The notes under the pieces: model-generated
The model's database searches: none
Told to the model about the DNA's origin: nothing
What the model saw: the letters and a program-made list of their open reading frames with translations, nothing else
Shown: positions 33,724 through 45,571 of the stretch, in pieces
Layout of the letters: each line of letters begins with the position of its first letter
Numbering within the stretch: the first letter of the stretch is position 1
Made by a program: the position numbers and the translations under genes
Assembly (NCBI GenBank): GCA_900073065.1
Contig: FJOG01000015.1
Location: 877,791 to 941,790, forward strand
Source of the DNA: Phialocephala subalpina
Taxonomy: Eukaryota > Ascomycota > Leotiomycetes > Helotiales > Mollisiaceae
DNA length: 64,000 nt
Direction of reading: 5' to 3'

Positions 33724-35022
33724 TTAGATCTCATCTTCTTCATCGTCAAAGTCTTCTCGATCCTCTGCACCCATCTCATACAGAATACGCCCACCTTCAC
33801 CCGGACCAGCTGCGCCACCATCCTTCTGAGCATCGAAGTACGGTAACACAACACCTTCTCTGTCTCTCTTCTGCTTCTCTGTAAGATTGAGATTGAATGT
33901 CGTCTCCACTCCCTCTTCTCCTCTATTGCCATCTGGTGCAGCTACAATGGGGACAGTAGCATAGAGAGGATGCTCTTCTAGAAGGACGAAGACGCTGATG
34001 CCTGATAGCTTAGAAGCTGAGGTTGGTGCAGATGCAGGCATGAGCACGAAGTTCTCTACCACACCTCTTCCGGAACGTCGACGAAGCTCCATGTTGACTA
34101 CTACACCTGGCATTCCCGCATTGTCTTCGCCGTTAAAACCAACGATTATTCCTTCGCGATGCTCATCCAGACCAAAGACTGGTTCTTGAAGACTCTTGTC
34201 TCGAGCACGTTTACGGGCTAGGACTTGAGGTAACGATGAGACTGCGAGAATTGCCGTCGCAAGGTATGTGAGAGTGGTAAGCGGCGGAGGTTGATAGCTG
34301 GAGATGGCGGTGGCGGTTGGAAGAGTTATGTCGGTGTGATAGGTTGCGAGTAATGAGATCTGAGGAGCGATGAGGAGGGAGGATAGAAACGGTGATATGT
34401 GGTGGGCATGGTTGCTGGCGAGTGGACGTAGGTCATCGATAATCAAAAGATGTTCTTTGAGAATTAGCATGAAGGGTGGCTCCACAAAAGAGGACGACTT
34501 ACTTGCGACATTCGAAGTGGATGCAGGAGCAGTGGTCGGCGGGGGTGGAAGGTGGGACAAAATTTCTGTTCGCAGTGTCGCGAGTGACTTTCCGCGTGTA
34601 CTGATAAAGGAATCGACATCGAATGGAACTTTCTTCTTCAAAGTAGAGAATGAAATGAAGACTATCTTGCTTTTTGAGATCTGAACGACCCATTAGCAAC
34701 GAACTCAAATCCAGCATGTCACGTGTAAATGTCAATTTTCCGGAGAGAGAGAAACAATAAGAAAATAACGGGCAGCAGAAATCGTTTGACAAGTACAACA
34801 CTCGCTGAAATTGAGGAACGCCACTCATGAAGACGATTGATAGCTCAAAATGGGTGCTCGTACCTTTGCCCTTCTAGCAAACTCTCGCACCAGAGGCCCT
34901 CCGCTTTGCTCCAAAGTGTCCAACACCAGTGTAAATGGACTTGCACCTTCGCGAAGATTTAATAGCTTCTGAAATAGAAGCGTGTTATGTGTTCTTCTCT
35001 GCTGTAGAGGTGAGGGTGCCAT
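33724..35022 (-). CDS. ELP5: Elongator complex subunit Elp5 (Iki1)
   Basis: A RecA-like subunit of the Elp4-5-6 ring of Elongator, needed for wobble-uridine tRNA modification. Exon 1 (from ATG 35022) encodes 'TLLFQKLLNLREGASPFTLV' and 'LEQSGGPLVREFARRAK', the typical Elp5 N-terminus. After an intron (about 34865-34683) comes 'IVFISFSTLKKKVPFDVDSF', then 'LLIIDDLRPLASNHAHHISP' and 'LLATYHTDI', following the family order. The C-terminus ends in a phenylalanine/aspartate-rich acidic tail (REDFDDEEDEI), also typical. A possible second intron near 34450-34500 (GTAAGT donor) would remove a poorly conserved stretch. About 320 residues, normal. Confidence 0.85.
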
Positions 35023-35687
35023 CTTCAATATTGATGCTTCTTGATGAAGATTTGTGCTTTTTGGCCGGAGATGTTTGGGTGGGAGCCGAAGCGCGACCGC
35101 GAACTCTTTTTTAACGACCATCATCGCGACTTCCCAATACTACAAATGCAACTGCACCAGCAGCAAAATTCCCCGGCATGTCGAGATGTCGCATCCAAAT
35201 CCGCGTTACAGCATCGACTACGAAACCAACCGGACGCACCAAGCTGCTCCAATTCAAAGCAATCGAATTCATCCTTCAGTCGACTCTATGGCAAAGGGCA
35301 TATCCGCAGGCTTTCCTCCTTATCGAGATACTTTGTTGATAGCAGACTCTCGCACAACCATTGATCGTGTAATACCTGGAGCTGCATGCGATGGGAACGT
35401 TCGACAAGGCTTTCTTTTTGTGATACCTGGCACAATGCAGCAAGCAGACTGAAGACCCGGCCTTCTTCCCCTTTCCTTCACTGTATTTCATCAAGATATT
35501 TCCCCTCATTTTCCAGCTCTGAATTCTGTCACTTTACCTATAGTTTCTTAAAGACTTTCCAATAGCTGCAAGCGCATCCACTCATACCCAGAGACGAACT
35601 TCGGAACAGTCGTCTCGTGGCTCCCTCTCACAACCGCCTTTCCCGCGCCAGACGGTTGTTTCTCATCTTTATGGGCACGATGGGGCT
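35023..35687. other. Intergenic, possible upstream exon of next gene
   Basis: At 35565-35770 one plus-strand frame resembles an extracellular domain ('TNFGTVVSWLPLTTAFPAPD') but ends in a stop just before the next gene's clear exon. It may be a lost or mis-spliced first exon. Confidence 0.4.
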
Positions 35688-36587
35688 TTGCTAAAGATAA
35701 GAATTACAACGCTCTCGCTTTCGATCCTTCCTACGGTGGTATCCTTCCACGGAAGGTTGTCATGCCTCTCTTCTGAGGCTAAGACCTGGTGGGAGCGGAA
35801 CAGCGACATTACGTCCGGCATTACGACGGAATATAGTCTTGGACCGATCGTCTGTCCGCAGGCTTATACGACTGTTAAAGCGAGTGAAGTAGGTGTTAGA
35901 AGTACACCGGTTGCGTGCTATTGTTCGTGAGTCTTTCATACCGTTCAACAAGAGTAGCAGAGACTAACATGCCTAAAAAGTGATTACAAGTTCGTCGCCC
36001 TCTCTTCGCCTGGCTCGATCGGCGAATGCACATCCCCTCTTACGTCTGCCGTAACGGTCACATACATGATGGAAAGCACACGTGGAGATACGGCGGGTGG
36101 CGTCATGACGACCTCTACAACCATAACTGCACCATACTTCGTCATGGCAGTATTGGTTAATGGGATGATGTTTGACGATATTGCTACTTCGACGGTATCC
36201 TCGACTGACCACCACTCGTGCGTGGGACGGTTTGACCTACAGCCAAGTACCCCCTCAACTGGTGTGCAGTCGAATACGTCTTTACAACGTGTAATATCAG
36301 GAGTATATTCTCCAACGTCAACTCCAACAATCTCATTGGGCTTGTCCACGGATGCAAAAATAGGGATTGGAATTGGGATTGGTTCTGGCACTGCGTTTCT
36401 TCTAGTTGTAGGCTTATTAGCTTTCCTCCTGCTAGCTAGACGCCAAAGCATAGGGAGCATGGAGACAAGTACCGGATTGCCTCAGCATAGAAAACGGGAG
36501 TGGAATGCCGAACTACATGGGACAAGTGTCTTGATTCTTGGTGTAGTTCACGAGAAGGTCAGTGAGAATGATGCTAGGCATCGATGA
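35688..36587 (+). CDS. Ser/Thr-rich single-pass membrane protein
   Basis: Not assigned to a named family. The start at 35688 gives a hydrophobic N-terminus. A GTGAGT...AAAAAG intron (about 35928-35981) joins an extracellular part rich in Ser/Thr ('STVSSTDHHS', 'SPTSTPTISLG') to the transmembrane helix 'GTAFLLVVGLLAFLLLARRQ' with a basic stop-transfer and a short cytoplasmic tail. The layout equals that of the next gene (38.1 kb) and of the one at 43.6 kb, and of fungal cell-wall sensor-like proteins. The true 5' end is uncertain because a coherent reading also lies upstream (35565-35760) in a different frame. Confidence 0.5.
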
Positions 36588-37464
36588 TTCGAACTTTTTG
36601 GTTCACTTGATCGACTCGGATCACATGCCTTATAATGATCATTGGAGTCTATCTTCAACCATCACATTATATAATGTATCGATTCATCGCTCTAGCAATG
36701 TGCTACAGCCCATCTATATTGGGCCCCTAATTGGAACTCTCCGCACTGCTGCTCAACTATCTTGTCGAATTGCTATCCTGCAATACACAAGCAACGCCTA
36801 AGTCATTCATGGCCTCTCCACCAAGTTCTCTCCAATAGAGAGCTTCGGATCAGGGGAACTATGTCGGACTTCTCCCTACCTCCAATGAGGTCTTCAGATG
36901 AAGTTTGCCCTTCGTGACACCTCCCATAATGCAGCCAGCCGATAGCAAGCTTTTCTCCTTGTTTTTCTTATTTCAGTACTCAGCTGCGAGAATTTGTTTA
37001 CTCTTCTTTGCCATTAAATGAACAAGAGCAGCCACTCGCGCAGCAAGGCTAGACTTTAGAACAATTGCCTCGAAGCTACCTCTGTCGACGATCATACTAT
37101 TGCAGGCACCTTTGGGCACCTTTCAGAAAAGCCCCGCCACCCACATCGTCTTCCAAAGACAACAATTGCATCAACCTAGCATTGCACAGCACGCAGGAAA
37201 GTATCTTCTTCGACGGAAGCTGCCCCGCATCTCGATTCTTCCTGCTGCACTCCGAGCCATACCTACATCCACATTTCGTCATAGAATCCTTGAACGAGTC
37301 AGTCATTCAGACCAAGCCAGATGGAAAGCTCAAACCCCACCGCGTCCATCAACTCAAGGTCATGTGCGTTGAACCAGAGAATGGTCTGCGATCCAGCAGT
37401 ATTAGGGATATCGCGGTGCTGTCTGGGATGTCATTGCGCTTTGTAAGCTCCTCGTTGCCCTGAA
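36588..37464. other. Intergenic or unresolved 5' exons of the next gene
   Basis: Open frames at 37065-37463 lie directly before the clear exon of the following gene and may be its first exons, but no signal peptide or domain settles the start. Confidence 0.4.
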
Positions 37465-38349
37465 TTGGCCTTACAGAAGCTGGTGGCTGACAGCACTTCA
37501 AACAGAGTTCGAATTCCACCTTCCTGGTCGCCGAATATAACTCCCTCACTTATGGCTAAAAGAGCTGCTGCGGAAAGTACAACGATGGCTACCAATGATG
37601 ACGATTATTCATCGACCAGCACTGATTTCGATGTGGGATCGAGCTTACCCTCAGTAGCCATCACGACATCCATCTCAGCAAGCCTGCCTTCGGTTGCACC
37701 TTTCCTGGCCGTAGATAGCAGTGTCATCGGACCACCTTCATCGAGCTCGATCACCGAAAGCACGACACATCAAATGCAGGCAGACAAAACCTGGACACCC
37801 GCAGTCAACACTATTACATTGACAGGATCCCTTTCCCACACAAATTCTCTTTCTACAGGAAAGACACCGACGACGGGGTTGCCCTCTTCGACCAGCAGTA
37901 CGCCTGTGCCAACAATGACGAGCATTATGCCAGCCAGTATGCTAGTGTCGTCCTCAACCAGGAGCAGCCTAGTTTTGTCTTCATCGAGTGCGACTTCTGG
38001 CACCGCACTGAGTTCTTCGTCATTAGATGTTACAGCAACAACATCAACTATGTCCCCAACCTCAAGTCCCACCTACTCCTCCGGTATGCCCACAGGAGTA
38101 AAAGCAGCAATTGGCGGCGGTGCCGCTTTGGCTGTCCTTCTAGTCGTGGGATTCCTGGCGTACATGATATTCGCTGGGCGGAAGGGCAAGATGGAGAGGA
38201 CTATCGAGCTGCAGGATCCTCCACCTCAGGAAGAGAAACCTGAGTCATCAGCGGACTTACACGCGCCGAATGCACCGACAATCGATGACATTCGCAAGAA
38301 GGAAATCGGGGTTATTGCTAGGCATGGGTTCTTTGAGCTTGCTTGGTGA
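37465..38349 (+). CDS. Mucin-like single-pass membrane protein
   Basis: A low-complexity ectodomain of about 190 residues (Ser/Thr runs such as 'SSSTRSSLVLSSSSATSGTA') leads to 'GVKAAIGGGAALAVLLVVGF' and a transmembrane helix, a basic stop (RKGKMER) and a tail with 'PPPQEEKPESSADLHAP'. No folded extracellular domain is recognised in the part shown. The frame is open upstream of the first ATG (37552), and splice acceptors (TTCAAACAG at 37507) suggest further upstream exons, so the N-terminus is incomplete. Probably O-mannosylated and exposed at the cell surface. Confidence 0.55.
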   Translation: MALQKLVADSTSNRVRIPPSWSPNITPSLMAKRAAAESTTMATNDDDYSSTSTDFDVGSSLPSVAITTSISASLPSVAPFLAVDSSVIGPPSSSSITESTTHQMQADKTWTPAVNTITLTGSLSHTNSLSTGKTPTTGLPSSTSSTPVPTMTSIMPASMLVSSSTRSSLVLSSSSATSGTALSSSSLDVTATTSTMSPTSSPTYSSGMPTGVKAAIGGGAALAVLLVVGFLAYMIFAGRKGKMERTIELQDPPPQEEKPESSADLHAPNAPTIDDIRKKEIGVIARHGFFELAW

Positions 38350-38627
38350 AATGTAAGATTATTTGTAGGGTAGTAGTGCGTTCATAGAATCTTCGCTTAA
38401 GGATCAAAATAATGTAATGTGTAATACATATATGAGTACAGCTTCTATACTCTTCCCATCGGACCTCGAAGCCCACCACTGATCCGTCCGGAACTATGCG
38501 CTCTCCTCCTCGCCTTCTCCCAAATACCCAAAGCGCTTATTAGCACCCACAACCCCTCTCCCTCATCACCTCTCATTCCTTCACTCAGCACCAGAGTCCC
38601 TCGTTGTAAGAAGTCTTGTTTTCCCTC

Positions 38628-39284
38628 TTAGCTCTCATCATAAACTGCCAACACCTCCGAAGTACCCTCATCCGATAATTCGTACCTCAAGCTCCGATTT
38701 CCTTTTCCTGTCGCATGTTCACTCCCGCCTTCAATATTTGTACGTTTCCAGAGGACTTTTCGACATGTGCCAGAAGAAGAGGGGAGGTAGAAGGAGTAAT
38801 TACGGTCGGAGGAGATGGCGTGCATTCCTTTTTCTTCTCCGTTTCCTAGTTTCAATTGTAGGGTTTTGCTATATCTGAATTTCGCGCTTCCTATTGGAGC
38901 CGATGTCGTGGAGGAGGAGAAGAATTGTATATCTGGTTTAAGAGGATTATGTTCCGACATCTTGGCGTAGAGGATTTCTTGTCCTTGTGCATTGCGGACG
39001 TGAATATTACGTCTTGAATGGTTATAGGTTTGCGGGAGGTGGAAGGTGTATGTGGTTCCATTTTGGAGGGTGCTGGGAAGCGATTGTTTGTTTGTTTCGG
39101 AGAATGAGGAGATGGAGGAACAATATGAAAGGCTAGAATTAGGAACGGAGGATGTGGGTTCGAATGATTTCCGGCCTGCGGCCGCAGAGGGAGGTTCTAG
39201 GTGTGAAAACGAGTGGTTATTCTCCGGCATGGTGTCTGCGTCTGGGAGGATGGAGTGTTGGAAGAGCATCGCGTTGACTGCCAT
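38628..39284 (-). CDS. Possible tubby/LURP-one-like domain protein
   Basis: From ATG 39284 the frame gives 218 residues without intron. The first third is Ser-rich and irregular. The rest alternates beta-strand-like segments: 'TYTFHLPQTYNHSRRNIHVR', 'GQEILYAKMSEH', 'IGSAKFRYSKTLQLKLG', 'RNYSFYLPSSS' and 'NRSLRYELSDEGTSEVLAVY'. This resembles the tubby-like (LURP-one-related) barrel found in many fungal proteins, but no diagnostic residue settles it. The frame stays open further upstream to 39482, so a longer N-terminus is possible. No functional link to neighbours. Confidence 0.5.
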   Translation of the reverse strand: MAVNAMLFQHSILPDADTMPENNHSFSHLEPPSAAAGRKSFEPTSSVPNSSLSYCSSISSFSETNKQSLPSTLQNGTTYTFHLPQTYNHSRRNIHVRNAQGQEILYAKMSEHNPLKPDIQFFSSSTTSAPIGSAKFRYSKTLQLKLGNGEEKGMHAISSDRNYSFYLPSSSGTCRKVLWKRTNIEGGSEHATGKGNRSLRYELSDEGTSEVLAVYDES

Positions 39285-40257
39285 TTGATAGTTGCTTCGG
39301 GATTTGTAGATAGATTTGTCTCGTTCGGTTCCTACACTCTCAAGTGAGCAGAAACAGCGTCTCCATATATACCGTCTGAGGCCATTTTGACCTGCCAAGA
39401 TCAAAGTCTTGTGTTGTACGTACTGCGTGCCACATTTCCGTATTCTGGGGCACTTGCAACGGATAACGGTAAAGAGAGGCACGGAGAGGCTGTGAGCTTT
39501 GGCGAGGTCCTTTCCTGTGACTTTATATGCTCATTTTGATCAGGCATCCGGGGCTGAAGTCTTATATCCTTGAGGTTCTTCGTGTTGAATCTTTTGATGG
39601 TTGGAGGTCTCGTTTGGAAGAAGTGCTGGCGGCTGCCAGGTGATGTAAGATGTGGGGCGCGGTTGAGGCTGAGACTGCCAGTTGAGCCAGGCAACAAGGA
39701 TTTAAGGCTACGGCCAGGCAGAAAGCCTGCACATGATGCGGCCGCCCGCACTTCCAACCTCAAACTTGGAGAGGGGTTTTCATCCCTTCACCAATTCATA
39801 AACATGTGCACTTCGACTCGAGCAAGGAGGACGATGTGCCCATCCTTCAGCAACAGCACCTGCTGCCATGGCGTGACATTCGTAACAATTGATCTTGGGA
39901 TTCATCGTGCAACCCTCGGTAGACTACATCTTCCGATCGACCGCGAAGCAATGGCGCTTTTTAAACTCATAACACCATAACAACCATGGCATGGTTCTAA
40001 GACTCTACCGCCAAGCTGCTAGTTCTGATCGTGTTTTCGATTTACTACTTCCTTCTTGAGCCGATTGAGTTTGTTCTTCCTTTTCTTACGAACCTCGGGG
40101 TGTGGAGGAAGTTGATTGTGGCGCGCGATTTGATATCCTTGAACACGTATCAGCGGGTTAATGTCTTTCCTATTGGATCGCGTAGCGCATTAAATCTTGG
40201 AAGACTTCAGCTGATATATATCTGCGCTCGTGTCATTTGCTCTTCTGTGCAGCATAG
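39285..40257. other. Divergent intergenic region, no gene seen
   Basis: Open frames on both strands here lack domains and overlap each other. Confidence 0.5.
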
Positions 40258-42980
40258 GTGATGGCGGAAGCTCTAGGAGCTGCAGGCTCAATTGTAGGGA
40301 TTGTTGCATTCGGTCTACAACTCGCCACGACCTTACAAACCTATGTCGAAGCCGCCCTCGAGGCTGAGGAGAGACTTCGCGATATCGCGTTCGACATCAA
40401 CTCTACTGCTTCAGCCCTGAAACAACTTCAGAATATCATTGATGCTGATCAAGTCGACGGCGCTTTGCGCAAGAGTCCGCGAGTCTTCAAGGATGAAGGT
40501 CTCAAGGAGATTGAGGCCATGGCAGGGCAATGTGGAAAGGTGTACGGGATAATAGTGATGCTAGTGACCGAAGCTGGGACATCAGACGGCAAGGGCAAAG
40601 AGACGAGCGGGAAGGGAAAGGGAAAAGTTTCACCTCTTCTCCGGACATGCGAACTTTGAAAATGTCCAGCCTCACTCGACGCCTGAAATGGCCGTGGTTG
40701 GAGCCTCGGATTAAGAGGTGCCAGGAGCAGTTGAGATGGCTGAAGATGAACTTGCTATTCAATCTCCAGCTTGCAAGCCTTGCAAGGTTACAATTAGGGC
40801 TAGTCTTACCCTCTTCCTTTTACCTTCCTTGTCTGGTTTGGAATTATTGCTTTCTGACAAGACTAAAGTACGAACGAAAGACCCCAGGGAAAGTTTGAGG
40901 AGGAAGCGGCATTGAGAATCATGGCGAGCAGACTTCGGCAGCAGGAAATTGAGTTTGCGAAGAATCGAGCATCGAAGCACTCGAAGCACCCAAAGACACC
41001 CAGTATCAGAAGAAGAGTTTCCTCGCCACATGATAGCAACACTTCCCTACTAAATTCAAGCTCTGATCTGCCAGTCCAGAATGCACTTCAGCTTGAAGAA
41101 GTCAAAGTCGACTTCCGGGAGTCCAATAAATCAAATGGTTCTCCTGAGTCAGTCGCTGACGAGACTGTGGTTATGGACAAGTACAGCATCATATCCCGAT
41201 CGGATAAGAAGCATACTAAATCCAGCAGCGATAAAGCGCGGCATCATACGCCTGACGATATACTTCTCGACCCAGCTGATGCGAAGCGGTATGCCCCATA
41301 AACCTTGCGATCGTGTTCAGGCTAATAGACATATATAGGGATGCACCGCCTCAAGTGGCATCGAACATTGAACCTGTGACAAATATCGCAAGCAGCGAAA
41401 CAGATGCGCATAACCTTGATGGGAACAAGTTTGAGAAGGAAGAGAACGCAAACGTGGAAGAAATTTTTGTCGAAGATCAAGTCCTCCCTACAGCGGCAGG
41501 CCACACTGCGATTGAACACACCTCGCAAGACCCGAGCGCTCAATTGCCTCCTCAAAAACTTGTCGAGAATGACGAAGATGCTGTCAAAGTTCTTCCATTT
41601 GGCGGAAGTGAGAGAAAATCTAGGATCCTCCCATCTTGGCTCAGCGGTTTCGGTCACTTCAACAAACTCTCCCAACACGCGGAAAGTAGAACACTCGAAG
41701 CATTCATAATTCCCGCAACTGCCACTACCGACTCTCCCTTGAAGCTACCGCTAGGACATGATGGGCTCAAGAAAATGAAGAAGAAGCTAAGTTTATCTTG
41801 GGACCAATACGCGTCACTCAATTACCAGCACCACAAACGCATCAACCAGGCACTCCTCGATGCGAAGCAACATGATGCCCGGGAGCGGAATTGCGTCGCA
41901 GTCGGTCTCTATAAAGGGGTCGATGAGGAAAAGCTGCTGGCTTTCTTTTCTTTGGGAGCAGAGCCAAAGCCGATTCACTTCAAAGATGCTTTGGGCCGCG
42001 AGTTCAGGTTTCCGTACGAACATTGTCGTACTTGGGATGTACGTATTCCCAACGAATTGATGTGAACTATAACGCTCACTATTTGGATTTAGATGGTGAA
42101 GGTTCTAATTACCGACGCGTTCTCTCATATAGACGGACTCGAACATCGAGTGTCCAGGGGATGCTATGACATCTTGGACGAGGATAAGAAAACCGTACTA
42201 CCAAAGCTTTTTGAGACCATGATCCGTCCGGGATGCCATCTCACAATGCGCTTATGGAAGGAAACCACACCTAGTCAGCAGGACGGCCTCACGCTCCTGA
42301 AAGAAGAAGCACTGGCGAAATCGATGGCCCCAACCGGGAAGGAAACAAAACAGCCAATTTCCTTCAAGGACGCCGTCGGCAGGAAATTTACCTTTCCATT
42401 CCATCTAGTCGCTGTTTGGGCTGTGAGGAGCACTCATCTATTCATAGAATTCAAGACTAACAACATTCAGGGAATGGACGAATTGATACAGCAGATATTT
42501 GCTCAAGTCGAAGGCATCGGCCCCCACGTAGCGAAGGGCCACTATGATTTAATCGGATCAAATGGGGAAATCATTCTTCCTCAGGTATGGGAGACGGTGA
42601 TCGAACCTGGTTGGAGCATTACCATGAGCATGTGGCCAATTCCTGAGCCTTCTCGAGGAACGCTTCCACGATCTCGTGGACCTCCTCCGCCTCCTCCAGC
42701 GCATGTCCTCCCAGGACCGAGCCGACGGAAGCGTGGGAGCGATGACGGAAGCGACCGAGAAGTTGTAGACTCGACGAGCTACATAGCCTCTGACTCGGAT
42801 GCAGAGGATCTAGATGAGGACTTTGGAATGGAGGTTGATTTCGAGAAAGAAACAGAGAAAGCGAAGCTCAGTCTAGGTGAACTTTTAGGAAAATATACTA
42901 ATGCTACAGATACGGTGGCCGAGATGATGGATGACGGTTCAACGACAGGTTCTGATAATGACTCTTTGGTTAGCGAGTGA
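40258..42980 (+). CDS. Fungal_N domain plus two ubiquitin-like (ULD_2-type) domains
   Basis: The N-terminus 'EALGAAGSIVGIVAFGLQLA' and later 'RLKWPWLEPRIKRCQEQLRW' match the helical fungal N-terminal domain found in NLR-like and regulatory proteins. After a linker come two copies of a ubiquitin-like domain: 'PIHFKDALGREFRFPYEHCR' with 'VLITDAFSHIDGLEHRVSRG', and 'PISFKDAVGRKFTFPFHLVA' with 'LIQQIFAQVEGIGPHVAKGH', each closed by a 'GCHLTMRLW' or 'GWSITMSMW' strand. A Pro-rich spacer (PPPPPPAH) and a long acidic tail follow. Introns about 41289-41337 and 42048-42093 keep phase. A frame change near 40640 and the intron around 40803-40886 are less certain. Function unknown; the domains suggest protein-protein interaction in signalling. 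Confidence 0.65.
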
Positions 42981-43607
42981 AGTCAGGGTGTGCATACGGA
43001 TGGAGCTTCTTGAAGATTTAGGTCAGACTTCGTCGGATTCAAGATGTTTGGAACTAGAGTACAGGACGAAATTTCAAATTCCACTTCGCGGCAGTCTTTC
43101 CTCTAGTCAACAAGCATTTCCAGACATGGGAGAAGGACTGCAAATACTATCGTTGTACCTTTTTACCGTTATGCTTTCGATGTTTCGATAAATTTGTGCC
43201 TCGAGTTCCACAGTTCGCCGTCCTCTTTCGCGTTCGTACCTGCCGTCAAATCATCACGAAATCTGCTCATTGCGCCCCGTTCCGCCAAGCTGGAAGCTCT
43301 GTGACCGACTTGAAACCTAAGTCTTTTCAAGCGACATCAAGCTTTTGATTGGCGAGTCAAAATAGTGCTGATCGCTAGGCAAGACTGTGAAAGACGATCG
43401 CTCCAGACTTGGCAAGCTTAATTCAGGAGATCTGCTAACAAGATTGCGGCACAGCGTTTAAGTCGATATATCCCTACTAGCTTTGGTATCCTATCCGTAT
43501 TATCAGCCACGAGTATCCTCGCTGTCGCGATCCTTCTTTTTTTTGTCAAAAGGAAGCATTTCCTGCACGTCATTTACGGTGAAGGGGAACTTCCCAGTGC
43601 ATTTGAT
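42981..43607. other. Intergenic, no gene seen
   Basis: 3' flank and promoter sequence only, as far as visible. Confidence 0.5.
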
Positions 43608-44446
43608 ATGGCGCCAATTTCTTATCTGCTTCTTGCGATATGCTGCATTTTGCTTTCTCTATCGGTTGCTACTGATTACCATGGAGTAACGTTTCTTTTC
43701 CCTACAGATGGTCTCACCGTCAGTCATAACGACACTATCAACGTAACCTACACCTCGAATTTTGATGTCCCACTTCTATACACATTCTGTCGAAACTCGA
43801 CAGACAACAACTTAGTCACAGACAAGCCCTCCCACCCCAATACCCCGCTTCAAACCATATCTCTAATCATACCTCAGAGCTTCGCGAAAACGTCTCCCCA
43901 TTCAACGGCTCCGAGCTCGTCCAACTTAAGTGCCCCAACATCTCAAGCTGCTATTTTGACCTCAGACCAAACACCTCATACGGATATGGTGCCAACAGTC
44001 CCTCTCTGAACGTCCTGGCGACCGCACGCGCGACTCCTTCAACAGTCTCCCTACCCGATTCTGCATCTACAAATGCTTCGGAAACTGGCTCAGCATCTTC
44101 GGACGGAACACCGGGCTCGACGCCTAGCTCTTATTCTGGTTCAAGCAGTGGATTGAGTACGGGGGCCAAGGCGGGGATTGGTGTTGGTGTTGCGCTGGGT
44201 GTTATTTTGATCGCTGCTGCGGCCGGGTTCTTCTTGCTGAGGAGGAGGAAAACGAAGAGTGCTGTGAATGGGAATGCGGGATCGGTGCCTCCGGCGTATG
44301 GGGTGGAGGAAGTGAAGTACCCACAGAACGAGCAGTATGGACAGGCAAATTACCCACCGCAGACACCGGCGCAGCAGTATCATGAGGTGTCGTCTGATGC
44401 TACGTATGAGATGCCTGCTGGGGAGGCTAGGCATGAGTTGAGATGA
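43608..44446 (+). CDS. Secreted-type single-pass membrane protein, Ser/Thr-rich stalk
   Basis: A signal peptide (MAPISYLLLAICCILLSLSV) is followed by a beta-rich segment 'FPTDGLTVSHNDTINVTYTS', with several N-glycosylation sites. Further on another frame carries 'LVQLKCPNISSCYFDLRPNT', a Ser-rich stalk, the helix 'GVGVALGVILIAAAAGFFLL', a basic RRRK stop and a cytoplasmic tail rich in Pro, Tyr and Gln. The two parts lie in different frames around 43790-43870. I could not find a clean intron, so either a small intron was missed or a frameshift broke the gene. Layout matches fungal surface proteins with Ig-like ectodomain. Confidence 0.5.
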
Positions 44447-45097
44447 GACCACTAGATATTCAAGATTCGAGACGAGAGGATGCCAATCCTCCTAGACTAG
44501 GTAGGACGTACTTGCGAAAGGATATGAGGAGTACCGGGCCAGACACGCGCCATTGCCGTGCCAGAGGGATGACGTCCTGTTGAGCCGTGCCCGGAAATGG
44601 TGGTTAGTTAGCAGAAGTTGCAACATACTCGTGACAGCGGAGGGGAAAAGCACTGCCAAAATGAATATGGGCTTGACTTCATCTGGGAATGTGGGATAAG
44701 AGAATGTCGAGTTAAGTCAGAAACGAAGATGATAATGGGGATGCTGGATTCAGTCTTGCACTGAAGACTCTCAAATCATGGCAGGCATACTCATCTCCTT
44801 GATACTTTGACGAGCGAAGACGATCAAAAGAGCCAAGACAATTCTATTTGCAAGAGAGATAGGTATCACGTGTGCCATCCATAAAGCGCTTCTTCGAGAC
44901 AAACCTCGGAGTTTGTCAATCATCAACCATTTAATGGAAACAGCGAGATAAATCTTACTTGAATATGCTCCTTGGACTTGAATTGAGACCAATTTTTCGT
45001 CGGCCGCCAAATGCTCACATGACATTGTGTCACTTCATCTCTCGCTTCCCAAATTTCCTTCCCACCTTCCTTCCTCTCAACCATAACAGAACTCAAA
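44447..45097. other. Intergenic, no gene seen
   Basis: No recognisable feature apart from the promoter of the DUF952 gene. Confidence 0.5.
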
Positions 45098-45571
45098 ATG
45101 CCCTCATCAACGAACGCCCAACCAACACCCCTCCCAAGATACATCTACAAAATCCTCCCCTCGTCCCCCGAACCACCCTCCCCTCTCCCCGCAAACCTCC
45201 CGCTCTCCGCCCTCGACCGCCGCGACGGCTTCCTGCACTTTAGCACAAGCGCCCAAATCCTCGGCACGTTACAAAACTTCTTCTCATCCGAAACCCGTAT
45301 TTTCATCTTACGCGTTCCATTTGAGGGGGTAAAGAAGTTTGTCGAATGGGAAGATGCTAAGGGGAAGGGACCGGATGAGAAAGGTGGGTGTTGGGATGTT
45401 GAGGGGAGGAAGGGATTGTTTCCGCATGTTTACGGAAATGGAGTAGATGGTGAGGAGGCGGGGCTGAGATTGGGGAAGGGAGAAGTTGATGAGGTTGGGA
45501 GATGGGAACGTGGTGGGGAGAGATGGGGAAAGGAGGGGTGGCCGTTTGGGGAGGATGAGCCGAGGGAGTGA
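45098..45571 (+). CDS. DUF952 family protein
   Basis: A single-exon gene of 157 residues. 'RYIYKILPSSPEPPSP', 'SALDRRDGFLHFSTSAQILG' and 'FFSSETRIFILRVPFEGVKK' are the DUF952 pattern (Y-K-I, D-x-x-D-G-F-x-H-x-S). A Gly-rich segment then leads to 'GLFPHVYGNGVDGEEAGLRL', which corresponds to the family's FPH-x-Y block. DUF952 proteins share a fold with ADP-ribosyltransferase-like proteins but have no established role. Length is normal to slightly long because of the Gly/Glu insert. Confidence 0.75.
   Translation: MPSSTNAQPTPLPRYIYKILPSSPEPPSPLPANLPLSALDRRDGFLHFSTSAQILGTLQNFFSSETRIFILRVPFEGVKKFVEWEDAKGKGPDEKGGCWDVEGRKGLFPHVYGNGVDGEEAGLRLGKGEVDEVGRWERGGERWGKEGWPFGEDEPRE

Noticed and set aside
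35054..35452. 132-codon plus-strand frame divergent from ELP5
   Set aside because: Overlaps the ELP5 first exon, composition looks non-coding and no family resemblance.
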